A stretch of 64,000 nt of DNA from Arthrobacter sp. StoSoilA2 (lineage in GTDB: Bacteria; Actinomycetota; Actinomycetes; Actinomycetales; Micrococcaceae). Of this stretch, positions 8,973 through 18,093 are shown in pieces (the stretch's first letter is position 1; each line of letters opens with the position of its first letter). The notes under the pieces were generated by a model. The model was not told the origin of the DNA. It did not search any database and saw only the letters and a list, made by a program, of their open reading frames with translations. Position numbers and translations under genes: made by a program. The stretch covers positions 868,001 through 932,000 of the forward strand of contig NZ_AP024643.1 in assembly GCF_019977195.1 (NCBI RefSeq), read 5' to 3'.

Positions 8973-11297
8973 ATGACCCCTGACCATACAGAACCTGGCC
9001 AAACAGAACTTGATCGCACAGAGCTTGACCGCACAGAACTCGACCGAACAGGAGAAGTGAAGGGCGTCGATCCTGCGCTGCCTGCAACGGCCGTGGATGA
9101 ATCCGTTCTGGATGCCGAGGACCGCAGGTGGACTCCGGCAAGGATCGGAATCTGGGTGGCGATTTCCCTGCTGGGGGCCGTGGCCTGGTTCATGCTGGCA
9201 TTGGTCCGCGGCGAGACCGTCAACGCCATCTGGTTTGTTTTCGCAGCCGTGTGTACCTACCTGATCGGCTACCGCTTCTACTCCAAGGTCATTGAGCGAT
9301 ACCTCCTTAAGCCCAACGATCGGCGCGCCACGCCGGCCGAATACAAGGCCGACGGCAAGGATTATGTCCGCACTGACCGTAACGTCCTGTTTGGACACCA
9401 CTTCGCGGCCATCGCCGGCGCTGGACCATTGGTGGGCCCGATCATTGCGGCCCAGATGGGCTATCTGCCCGGCACTATCTGGATCATCATCGGCGTCGTT
9501 CTTGCCGGCGCGGTGCAGGACTACCTGGTCATGTTCTTTTCGATGCGCCGCGGTGGCCGTTCCCTGGGTCAGATGGCCCGAGAGGAACTCGGTGTCATTG
9601 GTGGTACGGCGGCGCTCGTGGCAACGCTGCTCATCATGATCATCATCGTGGCCATTCTTGCCCTGGTGGTGGTCAACGCCCTGGGTGAGAGCCCGTGGGG
9701 CGTGTTCTCGGTGGGCATGACGATTCCCATCGCGCTGTTCATGGGCGTCTACCTGCGTTATCTTCGTCCGGGCAAGGTCATGGAAGTCTCCATCATCGGC
9801 TTCGTTCTGCTGATGGCAGCGATCATTGGTGGCGGTGCCGTGGCCGGCACCGAGTGGGGCTCTGCCTTCTTCCACCTGGACAAGGTCACTATCGCCTGGG
9901 GCCTCATCGTCTATGGTTTCATCGCGGCCATCCTGCCCGTGTGGCTGCTCCTTGCACCGCGTGACTACTTGTCGACGTTCATGAAGATCGGCGTGATCGT
10001 GATGCTCGCCGTCGCCATCATCGTGGTCCGCCCGGAAATCAGCGTCCCGGCCTTTAGCGAGTTCGCGGGACGTGAGAACGGCCCGGTCTTCTCGGGGGCG
10101 CTCTTCCCGTTCCTCTTCGTCACCATCGCCTGTGGTGCGTTGTCCGGTTTCCATGCGCTCATCTCCTCGGGAACCACGCCCAAATTGATCGAGAAGGAAC
10201 GCCAGACCCGCTTCATCGGCTACGGCGGCATGTTGATGGAATCGTTCGTGGCCATCATGGCGCTGGTGGCTGCCATCTCGATCGATCGCGGCATCTACTT
10301 CGCCATGAACGCTCCACTGGCACTTACGGGTGGCACCGTGGAGTCGGCTGCGCAGTGGGTGAACAGTCTTGGACTGGCCAACGTCAACATCACTCCTGAC
10401 CTTTTGGCCCAGACTGCCAAGGACGTGGGAGAAGAGAGCATCATCTCGCGTTCGGGTGGAGCGCCCACCTTGGCGGTCGGCCTGGCCCACATCATGCAGC
10501 AGTTCATTGGCGGGCCGGCAATGATGGCCTTCTGGTACCACTTCGCCATCATGTTCGAAGCCCTCTTCATCCTTACGGCAGTGGACGCCGGCACCCGGGT
10601 TGCCCGCTTTATGCTGCAGGACTCCATCGGTAACTTCGTGCCTAAGTTCAAGGATCCCGCATGGCGCCCTGGCGCTTGGCTGTGCACCGCCGTCATGGTG
10701 GGAGCCTGGGGTGCGGTACTTTTGCTGGGCGTTACGGATCCGCTGGGCGGCATCAATACGTTCTTCCCGTTGTTTGGCATCGCGAACCAGCTTCTGGCTG
10801 CGATTGCCCTGGCAGTGTGCATGGCCATTGCGGCCAAGCGAGGGGCTTTCCGTTACCTGTGGATCGTGGCTGTGCCCCTGGCTTTTGCCGCCGTCGTGAC
10901 CGTCACGGCCAGCTTCCACAAGATCTTCTCGCCGGTTCCCGCAGTGGGCTACTTCGCCAACAACCAGGCGTTCGCGAAGGCCCTGGCAGATGGCAAGACG
11001 TCGTTCGGCACCGCCAAAACGGTGGAAGCCATGGAGGCGGTAGTGCGTAACACCATGATCCAGGGCGTGCTGTCCGTGATCTTCGTGACGCTGAGCATCA
11101 TCGTGATCATCACCGCAGTGGTGGCAACGGCCAAAGCGTTCCGTGCCGGGGGCGGTAAGGACCACGAGGATCCGGCAGTGGCCTCCAAGGTCTTCGCCCC
11201 GGCCGGGCTGTTCCCGACCTCCGCAGAGAAGGAGTTGCTCGCCGATTGGAACGCCTTGCCGGCCGGGCAACGGACACAAAAGGCGGGGCATCACTAA
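8973..11297 (+). CDS. cstA: CstA-family carbon starvation protein (peptide/pyruvate transporter)
   Basis: A 774-residue inner-membrane protein of the CstA/BtsT family, known in enterobacteria to import peptides or pyruvate. The core starts near residue 55, contains more than a dozen hydrophobic spans and shows the family stretches FGHHFAAIAGAGPLVGPI and SGFHALISSGTTPKL. The 60-residue cytoplasmic N-terminus is unusual: it carries TELDR repeats encoded by four 15-bp DNA repeats (8989-9048). The start at 8973 is fixed by AAGGAGGAG. The stop overlaps the start of the next small gene (TAATG), the normal CstA-YbdD arrangement. Confidence 0.95.
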   Translation: MTPDHTEPGQTELDRTELDRTELDRTGEVKGVDPALPATAVDESVLDAEDRRWTPARIGIWVAISLLGAVAWFMLALVRGETVNAIWFVFAAVCTYLIGYRFYSKVIERYLLKPNDRRATPAEYKADGKDYVRTDRNVLFGHHFAAIAGAGPLVGPIIAAQMGYLPGTIWIIIGVVLAGAVQDYLVMFFSMRRGGRSLGQMAREELGVIGGTAALVATLLIMIIIVAILALVVVNALGESPWGVFSVGMTIPIALFMGVYLRYLRPGKVMEVSIIGFVLLMAAIIGGGAVAGTEWGSAFFHLDKVTIAWGLIVYGFIAAILPVWLLLAPRDYLSTFMKIGVIVMLAVAIIVVRPEISVPAFSEFAGRENGPVFSGALFPFLFVTIACGALSGFHALISSGTTPKLIEKERQTRFIGYGGMLMESFVAIMALVAAISIDRGIYFAMNAPLALTGGTVESAAQWVNSLGLANVNITPDLLAQTAKDVGEESIISRSGGAPTLAVGLAHIMQQFIGGPAMMAFWYHFAIMFEALFILTAVDAGTRVARFMLQDSIGNFVPKFKDPAWRPGAWLCTAVMVGAWGAVLLLGVTDPLGGINTFFPLFGIANQLLAAIALAVCMAIAAKRGAFRYLWIVAVPLAFAAVVTVTASFHKIFSPVPAVGYFANNQAFAKALADGKTSFGTAKTVEAMEAVVRNTMIQGVLSVIFVTLSIIVIITAVVATAKAFRAGGGKDHEDPAVASKVFAPAGLFPTSAEKELLADWNALPAGQRTQKAGHH
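8989..9048 (+). repeat. Four 15-bp in-frame tandem repeats in cstA
   Basis: Units at 8989-9003, 9004-9018, 9019-9033 and 9034-9048 follow the pattern CAGAACTTGACCGCA with 1-6 changes each. They encode (T)ELDR-type pentapeptides in the charged N-terminal tail of CstA. The unit length of 15 keeps the frame open when copies are gained or lost. Confidence 0.85.
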
Positions 11298-11488
11298 TGC
11301 ACGCCGTCGTCAGGGGATTCCAGGGCTTTGCCGCCTACATGAGTTCGCTCATGGGTGCCGACGCTTACCGCAAATACCTGGACCACTTCATGTCCACGGG
11401 CCACTCCGGTCCCGCCATGACAGAACGTGAGTTCTGGCGGGACCGGATGGACCGGCAGGACAGCAATCCACAGGGCCGCTGCTGTTGA
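11297..11488 (+). CDS. YbdD/YjiX-like small protein paired with CstA
   Basis: A 63-residue protein whose ATG overlaps the cstA stop (TAATG), so translation is probably coupled. The sequence has family features: an N-terminal helix, GADAYRKYLDHF, then MTEREFWRDRMDRQ, and it ends in CC. Proteins of this family (YbdD, YjiX) are encoded next to CstA/BtsT transporters in many bacteria and are thought to assist them; the mechanism is not known to me. Confidence 0.9.
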   Translation: MHAVVRGFQGFAAYMSSLMGADAYRKYLDHFMSTGHSGPAMTEREFWRDRMDRQDSNPQGRCC

Positions 11489-11567
11489 CGTGTAGTTTCG
11501 CTACGAACGAAGTCCAAAATCCGGTCCTGGACCCAGGTTCCCGTGAACCGCATGAGAGTATGAACGG

Positions 11568-12209
11568 ATGAGCGATCTGAACAACATTCAGCCCACGGAT
11601 GAGGCTTCGGACGACACCCCTGTGGAAGGAACCACCTTGGACGAGGGCACCACCACGCCCACAGAAGAGCATTCGGGCAATGCGGTACCCGTCAAGGATT
11701 CCAAGCCCCGGGGCGCGAACCTCCAGGAACTTGTTGACGAGCCGGCCAAGGTAATGAGGATCGGTACCATGATCCGCCAACTCCTTGAAGAGGTGAAGAG
11801 CGCACCGCTGGACGACGCTGCCCGCGGCCGGCTCGCAGAGATTCACGAGCGCTCCATCAAGGAACTCGAGGACGGATTAGCGCCGGAGCTCATCGAAGAG
11901 TTGGAACGCATCAGTCTTCCCTTCCCCGATGAGAAGGCGCCATCGGATGCAGAGCTTCGCATCGCCCAAGCCCAGCTTGTGGGCTGGTTGGAGGGCCTCT
12001 TCCACGGCATTCAGGCTGCGGTCGCGGCTCAGCAGGCCGCAAAGGCACAGATGCAACTCCGTCAGCTTCCGCCAGGGACTGTCATTGCGCCCGGCATTGT
12101 CATCGGCGAAAACGGTCAACCGCAGCGCGCCGCTGCACCGGGTGCGCCTGGTGCGGCGCCCCAGGGCCGACCCGAAGATCCGGACCACGGCCCGGGCCAG
12201 TACCTCTGA
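11568..12209 (+). CDS. bpa: Bacterial proteasome activator Bpa (PafE)
   Basis: A 213-residue homologue of the ATP-independent proteasome activator of actinobacteria. The first 45 residues are acidic and disordered-looking. A helical core (about 48-165) includes PAKVMRIGTMIRQLLEEV and LVGWLEGLFHGIQAA. The Pro/Ala/Gly-rich tail ends in GQYL, the C-terminal motif that docks into the 20S proteasome alpha ring. That terminal tetrapeptide makes the assignment firm. Rings of Bpa open the proteasome gate for unfolded substrates. A small gene of unknown function follows after 2 bp. Confidence 0.95.
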   Translation: MSDLNNIQPTDEASDDTPVEGTTLDEGTTTPTEEHSGNAVPVKDSKPRGANLQELVDEPAKVMRIGTMIRQLLEEVKSAPLDDAARGRLAEIHERSIKELEDGLAPELIEELERISLPFPDEKAPSDAELRIAQAQLVGWLEGLFHGIQAAVAAQQAAKAQMQLRQLPPGTVIAPGIVIGENGQPQRAAAPGAPGAAPQGRPEDPDHGPGQYL

Positions 12210-12211
12210 GC

Positions 12212-12670
12212 TTGACCGTGGGTTTCTTTGGGGCCGTCCGGCAAGGGCGGAAGGACGATCTTGAGCTGGGTAAGGGGCTCTGGCGCCGCGCCCACGATCG
12301 CTTTCACCGCGGATTGGACCGGTACCATCAGGTCCTTGAGGGTGTCGACGACGACCAGCTTTACAACGAGCTCGTGGAGATCGCGAATGAGCTGGCCGAG
12401 TTGTCTCCTCGTGTGAGAACCATCTGCGTGGAAGCCCAAAAGAGGGCCCCGAGCGATGGCTTGGACGTTCCTGGTTCTCTAGCCGGTGTTCACCGCGCTC
12501 TTTCCAAGGCTGGGAATTCCTTGGCCACCACGGCCGAGGCAGCGGCCATGCTTCGGCTGGCCGTTGGCCCCGTCCCTGTGGGTGCATTGTCTGTCAGGCG
12601 CCGGGCGGAGTCAGTCTTCGAGCAGGTTGCCGACGCTGAACGCCAACTGCGGGCTCCAGAGGTTCAATAA
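12212..12670 (+). CDS. Conserved helical protein of unknown function, downstream of bpa
   Basis: A 152-residue soluble protein I do not recognise. It is predicted mostly alpha-helical (RRAHDRFHRGLDRYHQVLEG, then DDQLYNELVEIANELAEL) and contains one Cys. No transmembrane segment or signal peptide is visible. The start is a TTG two bases after the bpa stop, without a strong ribosome-binding site; a GTG at 12218 is an alternative. Tight spacing suggests co-transcription and perhaps coupled translation with Bpa, making a role near the proteasome possible but unproven. Confidence 0.75.
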   Translation: MTVGFFGAVRQGRKDDLELGKGLWRRAHDRFHRGLDRYHQVLEGVDDDQLYNELVEIANELAELSPRVRTICVEAQKRAPSDGLDVPGSLAGVHRALSKAGNSLATTAEAAAMLRLAVGPVPVGALSVRRRAESVFEQVADAERQLRAPEVQ

Positions 12671-12705
12671 AGCAAGCGTGTGCAAATACTGGCGCACGCC
12701 TATAT

Positions 12706-12747
12706 TTACAGATTGCAAGCAGTTAAGCGGATAGCTGATCTCTGTAA
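12706..12747. promoter_or_regulatory. Inverted repeat in the aldo/keto reductase upstream region
   Basis: TTACAGA (12706-12712) and TCTGTAA (12741-12747) are perfect inverted copies 28 bases apart; both sit beside AT-rich hexamers (TATATT at 12701-12706, TAATAT at 12745-12750) that could serve as -10 elements. The 120-bp gap is noticeably more AT-rich than its surroundings. Candidate promoter/operator, function inferred. Confidence 0.35.
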
Positions 12748-12790
12748 TATTTGGTGCCTCAGGCAACCCATTGCTGGCAGGATGACAAAC

Positions 12791-13630
12791 ATGACTTCGT
12801 CACCAACACTTACTTTCAACGACGGCAACACCATTCCCCAGCTCGGCTACGGGGTGTGGCAAGTTGAAGACGACGTAGCCGAAAAAGTTGTGCGCCAGGC
12901 GTTCGAAGCGGGCTTCCGCCACATCGACACCGCAAAGATTTACGGGAACGAGTCTGGAGTGGGCCGCGCCATTGCTTCCTCTGGCCTTTCCGCCGAAGAA
13001 ATCTTCATCACCACCAAGCTCTGGAACGCCGATCAAGGCTACGAGTCCACGCTTGCCGCGTTCGAAGAATCCATGGACCGCCTGGGCATTGAGACATTGG
13101 ATCTCTACCTCATCCACTGGCAGCAGCCCAAGCAGGACAAGTTCGTGGACACCTGGAAGGCCCTGATCGAACTCAAGAAGCGCGGCCGGGTCAAGTCCAT
13201 CGGTGTTTCCAACTTCACCGTTGAGGGACTGCAGCGCATCATCGATGAAACCGGAGTTGTCCCGGCCATCAACCAGGTGGAACTGCACCCGTTCTTCAAC
13301 CAGGCCGAACTGCGCGCCTTCAACGCCTCCAAGGGCATCCTGACGCAGGCTTGGTCACCGCTGGGACAAGGTGGGGAACTGTTGGAGAATGCCACGGTGG
13401 CCGAAATCGCAGCCAAGCATGGCGCCACCCCGGCCCAGGTAGTCATCGCCTGGCACTTGGCCATCGGCAACGTCGTGATCCCCAAGTCCGTTACGGAATC
13501 CCGTATCCAGGAGAACTTCGCCGCCTTGGGCGTGAAGCTGGACGACGCCGACGTCGAGGCCATCAATGGCTTGGACCGCGGTGCCGAAGGCCGCATCGGC
13601 CCCGACCCGGCAGTCTCCGACTTCGCCTAA
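12791..13630 (+). CDS. Aldo/keto reductase (2,5-diketogluconate reductase-like)
   Basis: A 279-residue NADPH-dependent carbonyl reductase of the AKR superfamily. The catalytic set is present: Asp and Tyr in DTAKIYGNE (about residues 47-55), Lys in ITTKLW (about 76) and His in YLIHW (about 108). The cofactor end shows IPKSVTESRIQEN. The frame is open upstream to 12680. I use the ATG at 12791, eight bases after AGGA; the ATG at 12782 overlaps that site and is less likely. It is a single-gene unit ending at a hairpin. Confidence 0.92.
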   Translation: MTSSPTLTFNDGNTIPQLGYGVWQVEDDVAEKVVRQAFEAGFRHIDTAKIYGNESGVGRAIASSGLSAEEIFITTKLWNADQGYESTLAAFEESMDRLGIETLDLYLIHWQQPKQDKFVDTWKALIELKKRGRVKSIGVSNFTVEGLQRIIDETGVVPAINQVELHPFFNQAELRAFNASKGILTQAWSPLGQGGELLENATVAEIAAKHGATPAQVVIAWHLAIGNVVIPKSVTESRIQENFAALGVKLDDADVEAINGLDRGAEGRIGPDPAVSDFA

Positions 13631-13647
13631 ACCCGAAGCCTAAGCAC

Positions 13648-13676
13648 GTGCCCCGCCCCGACCTGGGGTGGGGCAC
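13648..13676 (+). terminator. GC-rich hairpin after the aldo/keto reductase
   Basis: Arms GTGCCCCGCCCC (13648-13659) and GGGGTGGGGCAC (13665-13676) pair with one G-T wobble around a 5-base loop. There is no T run, so efficiency is uncertain. Confidence 0.5.
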
Positions 13677-13786
13677 TCGCCGTTAACGCCCGACGCCGGT
13701 ACTCGCCACCGGGGCGAAGCGCCCCGAAGTCCGTGGTGAACCTTGAGTCCGTGGTGAAATTGAGCGACGCAAGGGACGGAGTTCGC

Positions 13787-14743
13787 ATGGTGGTGTTTGA
13801 CGCATTGGAACGGCAGATTGTCGCTGCCCTCCAACTGGATCCGCGCTGTCCTTGGCGCAAGATGGCGGCTGTGCTCGGTGAAGCTGAGCGGACGGTGGCC
13901 CGCCGGGGATCGCAGCTCTTGGAATCCGGGGCCGTCGCCGTGGTGGGGGTGCGCCCCAGGCCGACTGCAGTCCTCGTGGAAATGCGCTGCACCCCGGGAA
14001 CAGTACGGGCGGCAGCCCAAGCACTCGCGCAGCGCACCGACACCACGTTCGTTTACACCACCACCGGCACCGGCGATTGCGTTGCCGAAATCCTCACCGA
14101 ACCAAACCGCATGGGCGATGTCCTCTCCGATGAGTTGCCCTCAACCATCGGCCTGCGCGACTCCACCAGCTACCCTGTATTGCGCTACTTCCGGACGATC
14201 CGGGGCTGGCGGCCCGAGATCCTGACCACGGACAGGGCGGAAGCGCTTCGCTCGGGTTTGACGTCCGACTCAGGCATCCTGGAGCCCCTGCAGGAACTGA
14301 ACCGCCAGGACACTGAACTGGTGGACGCGTTGTGTGCGGATGGGCGAATGAGTTTCGAGGCACTCGGGCGGCGGGTCGGCGTCTCCGAGGCTACTGCCAG
14401 GCGCCGCAGCGAGTGGCTTCTGGCCAACAACCAGGTCCAACTCCGGGCGGTGGTTGAACCCGCGTCCTTTGGGTTGGCAGTAGAGGCGTTGCTTTGGATC
14501 CGGGCTTCGCCGCAACACGTTGAGCAGCTCGGCAAAGGCCTGGCGGAGCTTCCCGTGGTTCGCTACGCAGCCGCGATCGCAGGCGACTACCAACTCGTTG
14601 CGGACGTGACCGTGGGGGACATGTCCTCCCTCTACCGCTTCATCACGGGCTCGGATTGGGCGCAGTATGCTTCAGGCGTCGACGTCTCCATCCTGCTTGA
14701 TGCCCGTAAGCGCGGCGGACGGCTCATGCGGCCGTCGTCGTAA
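13787..14743 (+). CDS. AsnC/Lrp family transcriptional regulator, two-domain long form
   Basis: A 318-residue regulator about twice the usual Lrp length. Two AsnC-type helix-turn-helix blocks are visible, one near the N-terminus (FDALERQIVAALQLDPRCPW) and one in the middle (LNRQDTELVDALCADGRMSF ... RVGVSEATARRR), each followed by a ligand-binding-like region. The ATG at 13787 follows GGAG; a GTG at 13733 is an upstream option with no ribosome-binding site. The 3' end overlaps the oppositely oriented amidase gene by 20 bp. It may control the adjacent amide-catabolic block, by position only. Confidence 0.88.
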   Translation: MVVFDALERQIVAALQLDPRCPWRKMAAVLGEAERTVARRGSQLLESGAVAVVGVRPRPTAVLVEMRCTPGTVRAAAQALAQRTDTTFVYTTTGTGDCVAEILTEPNRMGDVLSDELPSTIGLRDSTSYPVLRYFRTIRGWRPEILTTDRAEALRSGLTSDSGILEPLQELNRQDTELVDALCADGRMSFEALGRRVGVSEATARRRSEWLLANNQVQLRAVVEPASFGLAVEALLWIRASPQHVEQLGKGLAELPVVRYAAAIAGDYQLVADVTVGDMSSLYRFITGSDWAQYASGVDVSILLDARKRGGRLMRPSS

Positions 14744-16190
14744 GGGTTGCAGTGCCCGTTGAAGCATTCGACCCGGCCTCAAGGACAGGAGCGACGGCGG
14801 CGTACCCCGTCTGCTGCTCGAAGGCGCGGCCCCACCGGAGCAGCTGCATATCCGTGTAGTGGTTGCTGGCGAGCTGGAGGCCAATGGGCAGGCCGGCGGA
14901 GCTGAACCCGGCGGGCACGCTGAGGACGGGCAAGCCTGTGGCGGATAACAGGCAGGCGGAGCGCATCCAGTCCAGGTAGGTTTCGGAGGCCGCGCCGGCT
15001 ACCTCCAAGGGATACCGGAGCGTCGCATCAAAAGGCAGGACCTGGGCGCAGGGACTGGCGAAGAGATCGTAGCGCCCGAAGAACTCCTGCACGCTCTTTT
15101 CAAGGCGGGTCCGGGCCGCGGCGGTCTCGATGAGATCCCGGGCAGTCAAGGCCAAGCCCTTGTTCACATTCCAATGGACTTCCGGCTTGATGACATCCCC
15201 GGCTCGTTCCAGGATCGGGCCAAGCCCGGCGGCAAAGTCCATGGCCCGCGTGTTGCCGAATACCAGGTCGGCCTCGCTGAAATCCGGTGTGGCCTCTTCC
15301 ACGATCGCTCCGAGCTTCTCGAAAACTGCCAGCTGCCGCTCAAGATGATCAAGAATTTCCGGCTCCACGGGTACGCCAATCCCGAAGTCCCGTGACCAGC
15401 CAATGCGCACTCCGCGCATGTCGGTCTCCAGCCCGGACCGGAATACCTGCGGATCAAGGCCTGCCGGATGGGGAACGCGGGGGTCCTTGCCGGCGGTCAC
15501 GGACATGAACAGTGCAATGTCTTCCACGCTTCGGGCCATCGGCCCGGTCCGTCCCAGCCACGCGTACGCGTTGACGTCGGAGGGCATGGGGATTACCGCC
15601 GTCGACGGCCTGAAGCCAACCACATTGCAGAAGGAAGCCGGGATGCGAAGCGAACCGCCCATGTCGCTGCCGTCGCCGATGCTCTGGACGCGGGACGCGA
15701 CGACGGCAGCTACTCCGCCGCTGCTGCCGCCCGCGCTCAGGGTGGGCGCGTAGGGGTTGGTGGTGGTGCCGAAGAGCTCGTTGAAGGTGTGGGAGCCCGC
15801 TCCGAACTCGGGGACATTGGATTTTCCGGTGCTGACCACCCCGGCCGCCTTCAAGCGCGCCACGATCAGGTCGTCGGCGTCGGGAATGAAGTCGCGCAAG
15901 GCGAGGGACCCCTGGGTGGTGCGCATCCCGGCGGTGTTGTTGGTGTCCTTATGCGTCATGGGGAGGCCGTGGAGGGGCGGGAGTTCGGCACCGGAGGCGG
16001 TGAGCTGGTCGGCCTGGTGTGCCAGGTTCTCCGCTCCCTCCGGGTCGAGTGTGACCACGGCGTTGATGACGGGGTTCACCTGGGCGATCCGCTCCAGATG
16101 GGCTGCCAGGGCTTCGCGTGCCGAGACCTTCTTGTCCCGGATGGCGGCGGCGAGTTCGACGGCGGACAGCTCGCCAATGGTGTCAGTCAT
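14724..16190 (-). CDS. Amidase signature family hydrolase
   Basis: A 488-residue amidase. The Ser-cisSer-Lys catalytic set is readable: Lys in MTHKD (about 81), Ser in AGGSSGGVA (about 156) and Ser in DMGGSLRIPA (about 180). The family hydrolyses a wide range of amides, so the substrate is open. It is divergent from the membrane-protein/M20/CoA-transferase operon across a 272-bp region that contains a dyad at 16295-16321, suggesting joint regulation. The start ATG is preceded by AAAGGAGC. Confidence 0.92.
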   Translation of the reverse strand: MTDTIGELSAVELAAAIRDKKVSAREALAAHLERIAQVNPVINAVVTLDPEGAENLAHQADQLTASGAELPPLHGLPMTHKDTNNTAGMRTTQGSLALRDFIPDADDLIVARLKAAGVVSTGKSNVPEFGAGSHTFNELFGTTTNPYAPTLSAGGSSGGVAAVVASRVQSIGDGSDMGGSLRIPASFCNVVGFRPSTAVIPMPSDVNAYAWLGRTGPMARSVEDIALFMSVTAGKDPRVPHPAGLDPQVFRSGLETDMRGVRIGWSRDFGIGVPVEPEILDHLERQLAVFEKLGAIVEEATPDFSEADLVFGNTRAMDFAAGLGPILERAGDVIKPEVHWNVNKGLALTARDLIETAAARTRLEKSVQEFFGRYDLFASPCAQVLPFDATLRYPLEVAGAASETYLDWMRSACLLSATGLPVLSVPAGFSSAGLPIGLQLASNHYTDMQLLRWGRAFEQQTGYAAVAPVLEAGSNASTGTATLTTTAA

Positions 16191-16294
16191 GGTGCTCCTT
16201 TGCTGGGTGTTCTCTGCCTGAAAGTGTGCCCCGTCACATCAGGGTGCGGAAGTCGGAGCTTTCAAGGAGGCCTCGTTTGACTGTTTCGGCCAAT

Positions 16295-16321
16295 CAAATG
16301 GCTGATTCCGTCAGCTATTGT
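16295..16321. promoter_or_regulatory. Dyad in the divergent amidase / DUF5058 promoter region
   Basis: CAAATGGCTGA (16295-16305) and TCAGCTATTGT (16311-16321) form an imperfect palindrome around TTCCG. It is central to the only intergenic space between the two divergent units. Likely operator for a dimeric regulator such as the AsnC/Lrp protein nearby, by inference. Confidence 0.4.
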
Positions 16322-16462
16322 GTCTGATCCGGCTCATAGCGGAAGGTGTTGCTAACCCACTGGCCGATCTGGTCGTTGGGCAAGGATTTGCCCTTAGCGC
16401 AGTACCTACCGGACAAGGACGTCGACCGGGGACTGGCGCCGGGCACCAACCGGAGGTTCCCC

Positions 16463-17239
16463 ATGTATCAACCCCTGGCACTTCAATCCCTCGCACTCCA
16501 ACCGTTCGCCGCGAACGGCTCAACCGACATCCTGTCCACCGCGAACAACCCCGTCCTGTGGATCTGCGTTGCCGGCGTCTTCGGCGTCATCATCATCCAG
16601 TCCCTCATTTTCATGAAGGCAGCCCGCCGCGCAGCTCCCTCCGTGAACATGAGCGCACAGGACATCAAGACGTCGTTCCGCTCCGGAGCCGTTTCGGCCA
16701 TCGGACCCTCACTCGCCGTTTCACTCGTGGCCATTGCCCTGTTGGGGCTCTTTGGCGCGCCGGCTGTCCTGTCCAGGATTGGCCTGATCGGATCGGCCGC
16801 CTACGACGTATCCGCAGCCGGCATCGCCGCCGGTTCAATGGGAGCAAAACTCGGCGACGCCAGTTACACGCAGAGCGTCTTCGCGGTCGCGTTCTTCGCC
16901 ATGAGCATCGGCGGCGCCATGTGGATGCTTGCCACCCTGATCCTGACCCCGCTGCTCCGCAAGGGCGACGCCAAGATCCGTTCCGTGAATCCGGCGGCCA
17001 TGGCGATCGTCCCGGCAGCCGCCCTGATCGGCGCGTTCTCCTGCCTGGGACTCACCGAGCTGCCGAAATCCGGAATCCACGTCCTGTCCTTCGTTGTCTC
17101 GGCGGCGGTCATGGGTATTTGCCTGCTGTTGGCCAAGAAGCTCGGCAAGAGCTGGCTGCGCGAATGGGGACTGGGATTCTCAATCGTCATCGGCTTGGGC
17201 GCTGCCTACCTCGCCGTCGGTCCGGCCGTCGGTGCCTGA
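16463..17239 (+). CDS. DUF5058 family membrane protein
   Basis: A 258-residue integral membrane protein with about six hydrophobic spans (for example VLWICVAGVFGVIIIQSLIF near the N-terminus). It matches the DUF5058 family, typically found with a second membrane protein and an M20 peptidase, as here. A transport role for the hydrolase's substrate is therefore likely but untested. Start: ATG at 16463 preceded by GGAGG; an in-frame ATG at 16346 would add 39 poorly conserved-looking residues. Confidence 0.85.
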   Translation: MYQPLALQSLALQPFAANGSTDILSTANNPVLWICVAGVFGVIIIQSLIFMKAARRAAPSVNMSAQDIKTSFRSGAVSAIGPSLAVSLVAIALLGLFGAPAVLSRIGLIGSAAYDVSAAGIAAGSMGAKLGDASYTQSVFAVAFFAMSIGGAMWMLATLILTPLLRKGDAKIRSVNPAAMAIVPAAALIGAFSCLGLTELPKSGIHVLSFVVSAAVMGICLLLAKKLGKSWLREWGLGFSIVIGLGAAYLAVGPAVGA

Positions 17240-17312
17240 GCGCACGGCGCCAGCACCTGACCCCGACTCCCGCCCTGCAGCCAGACCACTGAGCACGAAA
17301 GGAACACCCCTC

Positions 17313-18044
17313 ATGTCTTCCATTACTTCCGCTCCCGCTACCACGAATACCGCCATGGCGGACTTCAACCGCACCACGTCCCGCTGGGGACAGATCACCA
17401 TGATCGGCGGATTGCTGATCTCCATCGCCGGGCCGCTGTATCTGGTCTTTGCCAGCGGCCTCGACATCGGCCCTGCCCAACTCTGGATCGCTTTCGCAGC
17501 CGTCGCCGCAACGTTCGGCATCATCTGGATCGTTGAGCCGCTCACGTACTTCCCGATCCTCGGGCCAGCCGCCATGTACCAGGCCTTCATGATCGGCAAC
17601 ATCTCCAACAAGCTCCTGCCGGCGGCCTTGATCGCCCAAACCAACATCGGCGCCAAGCCGGGCAGTAAGCGTGCGGAGCTTGCCGCCGTCGTCGCTATCT
17701 GCGGTGCTGCCGCAGTCCACCTGATCTCCCTCGCGATCTTCGTCGGGCTGCTGGGCAGCTGGCTGATCAGCGTCATTCCGCCGTCTGTACTTCTCGTGAC
17801 CCGCCTGTATGTTCTGCCCACGGTTCTTGGTGCAGTCCTGGTGCAGGCCATCGTGTCCATGAAGCAGCCCCGCACCACGGTCTTCGCGCTGCTGGTCTCG
17901 GCGGTCGTCGTCTTCGTGGTGCTCCCCTTGCTGCCGTCGCTGGCCATGGTGTCCACCGCCATCGCCGTGCTGGGAACCATTCTGCTGGCGTGGTTCTTCC
18001 GCGGAAAGCAGGTCATGGAGGCCAAACCGATCCACATCGAGTAG
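17313..18044 (+). CDS. Membrane protein, partner of DUF5058
   Basis: A 243-residue protein with about six hydrophobic spans (starting near ITMIGGLLISIAGPLYLVFA) and a short cytoplasmic tail. It resembles no transporter family I can name. Its position directly after the DUF5058 gene and before an M20 hydrolase suggests the two membrane proteins form one heteromeric permease. The ATG at 17313 follows GAAAGGA. Longer in-frame starts upstream overlap the preceding gene and are unlikely. Confidence 0.8.
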   Translation: MSSITSAPATTNTAMADFNRTTSRWGQITMIGGLLISIAGPLYLVFASGLDIGPAQLWIAFAAVAATFGIIWIVEPLTYFPILGPAAMYQAFMIGNISNKLLPAALIAQTNIGAKPGSKRAELAAVVAICGAAAVHLISLAIFVGLLGSWLISVIPPSVLLVTRLYVLPTVLGAVLVQAIVSMKQPRTTVFALLVSAVVVFVVLPLLPSLAMVSTAIAVLGTILLAWFFRGKQVMEAKPIHIE

Positions 18045-18093
18045 CGGCCACGCCCGAAACAACTCCCGACTGACAAACAAGGAAGACAGGACC

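Noticed and set aside
8874..11294. An 806-codon open frame on the minus strand opposite cstA.
   Set aside because: It mirrors cstA codon for codon, is very rich in His, Asp and Arg, and matches no fold. Long antisense frames are common opposite high-GC genes. CstA on the plus strand is unmistakable.
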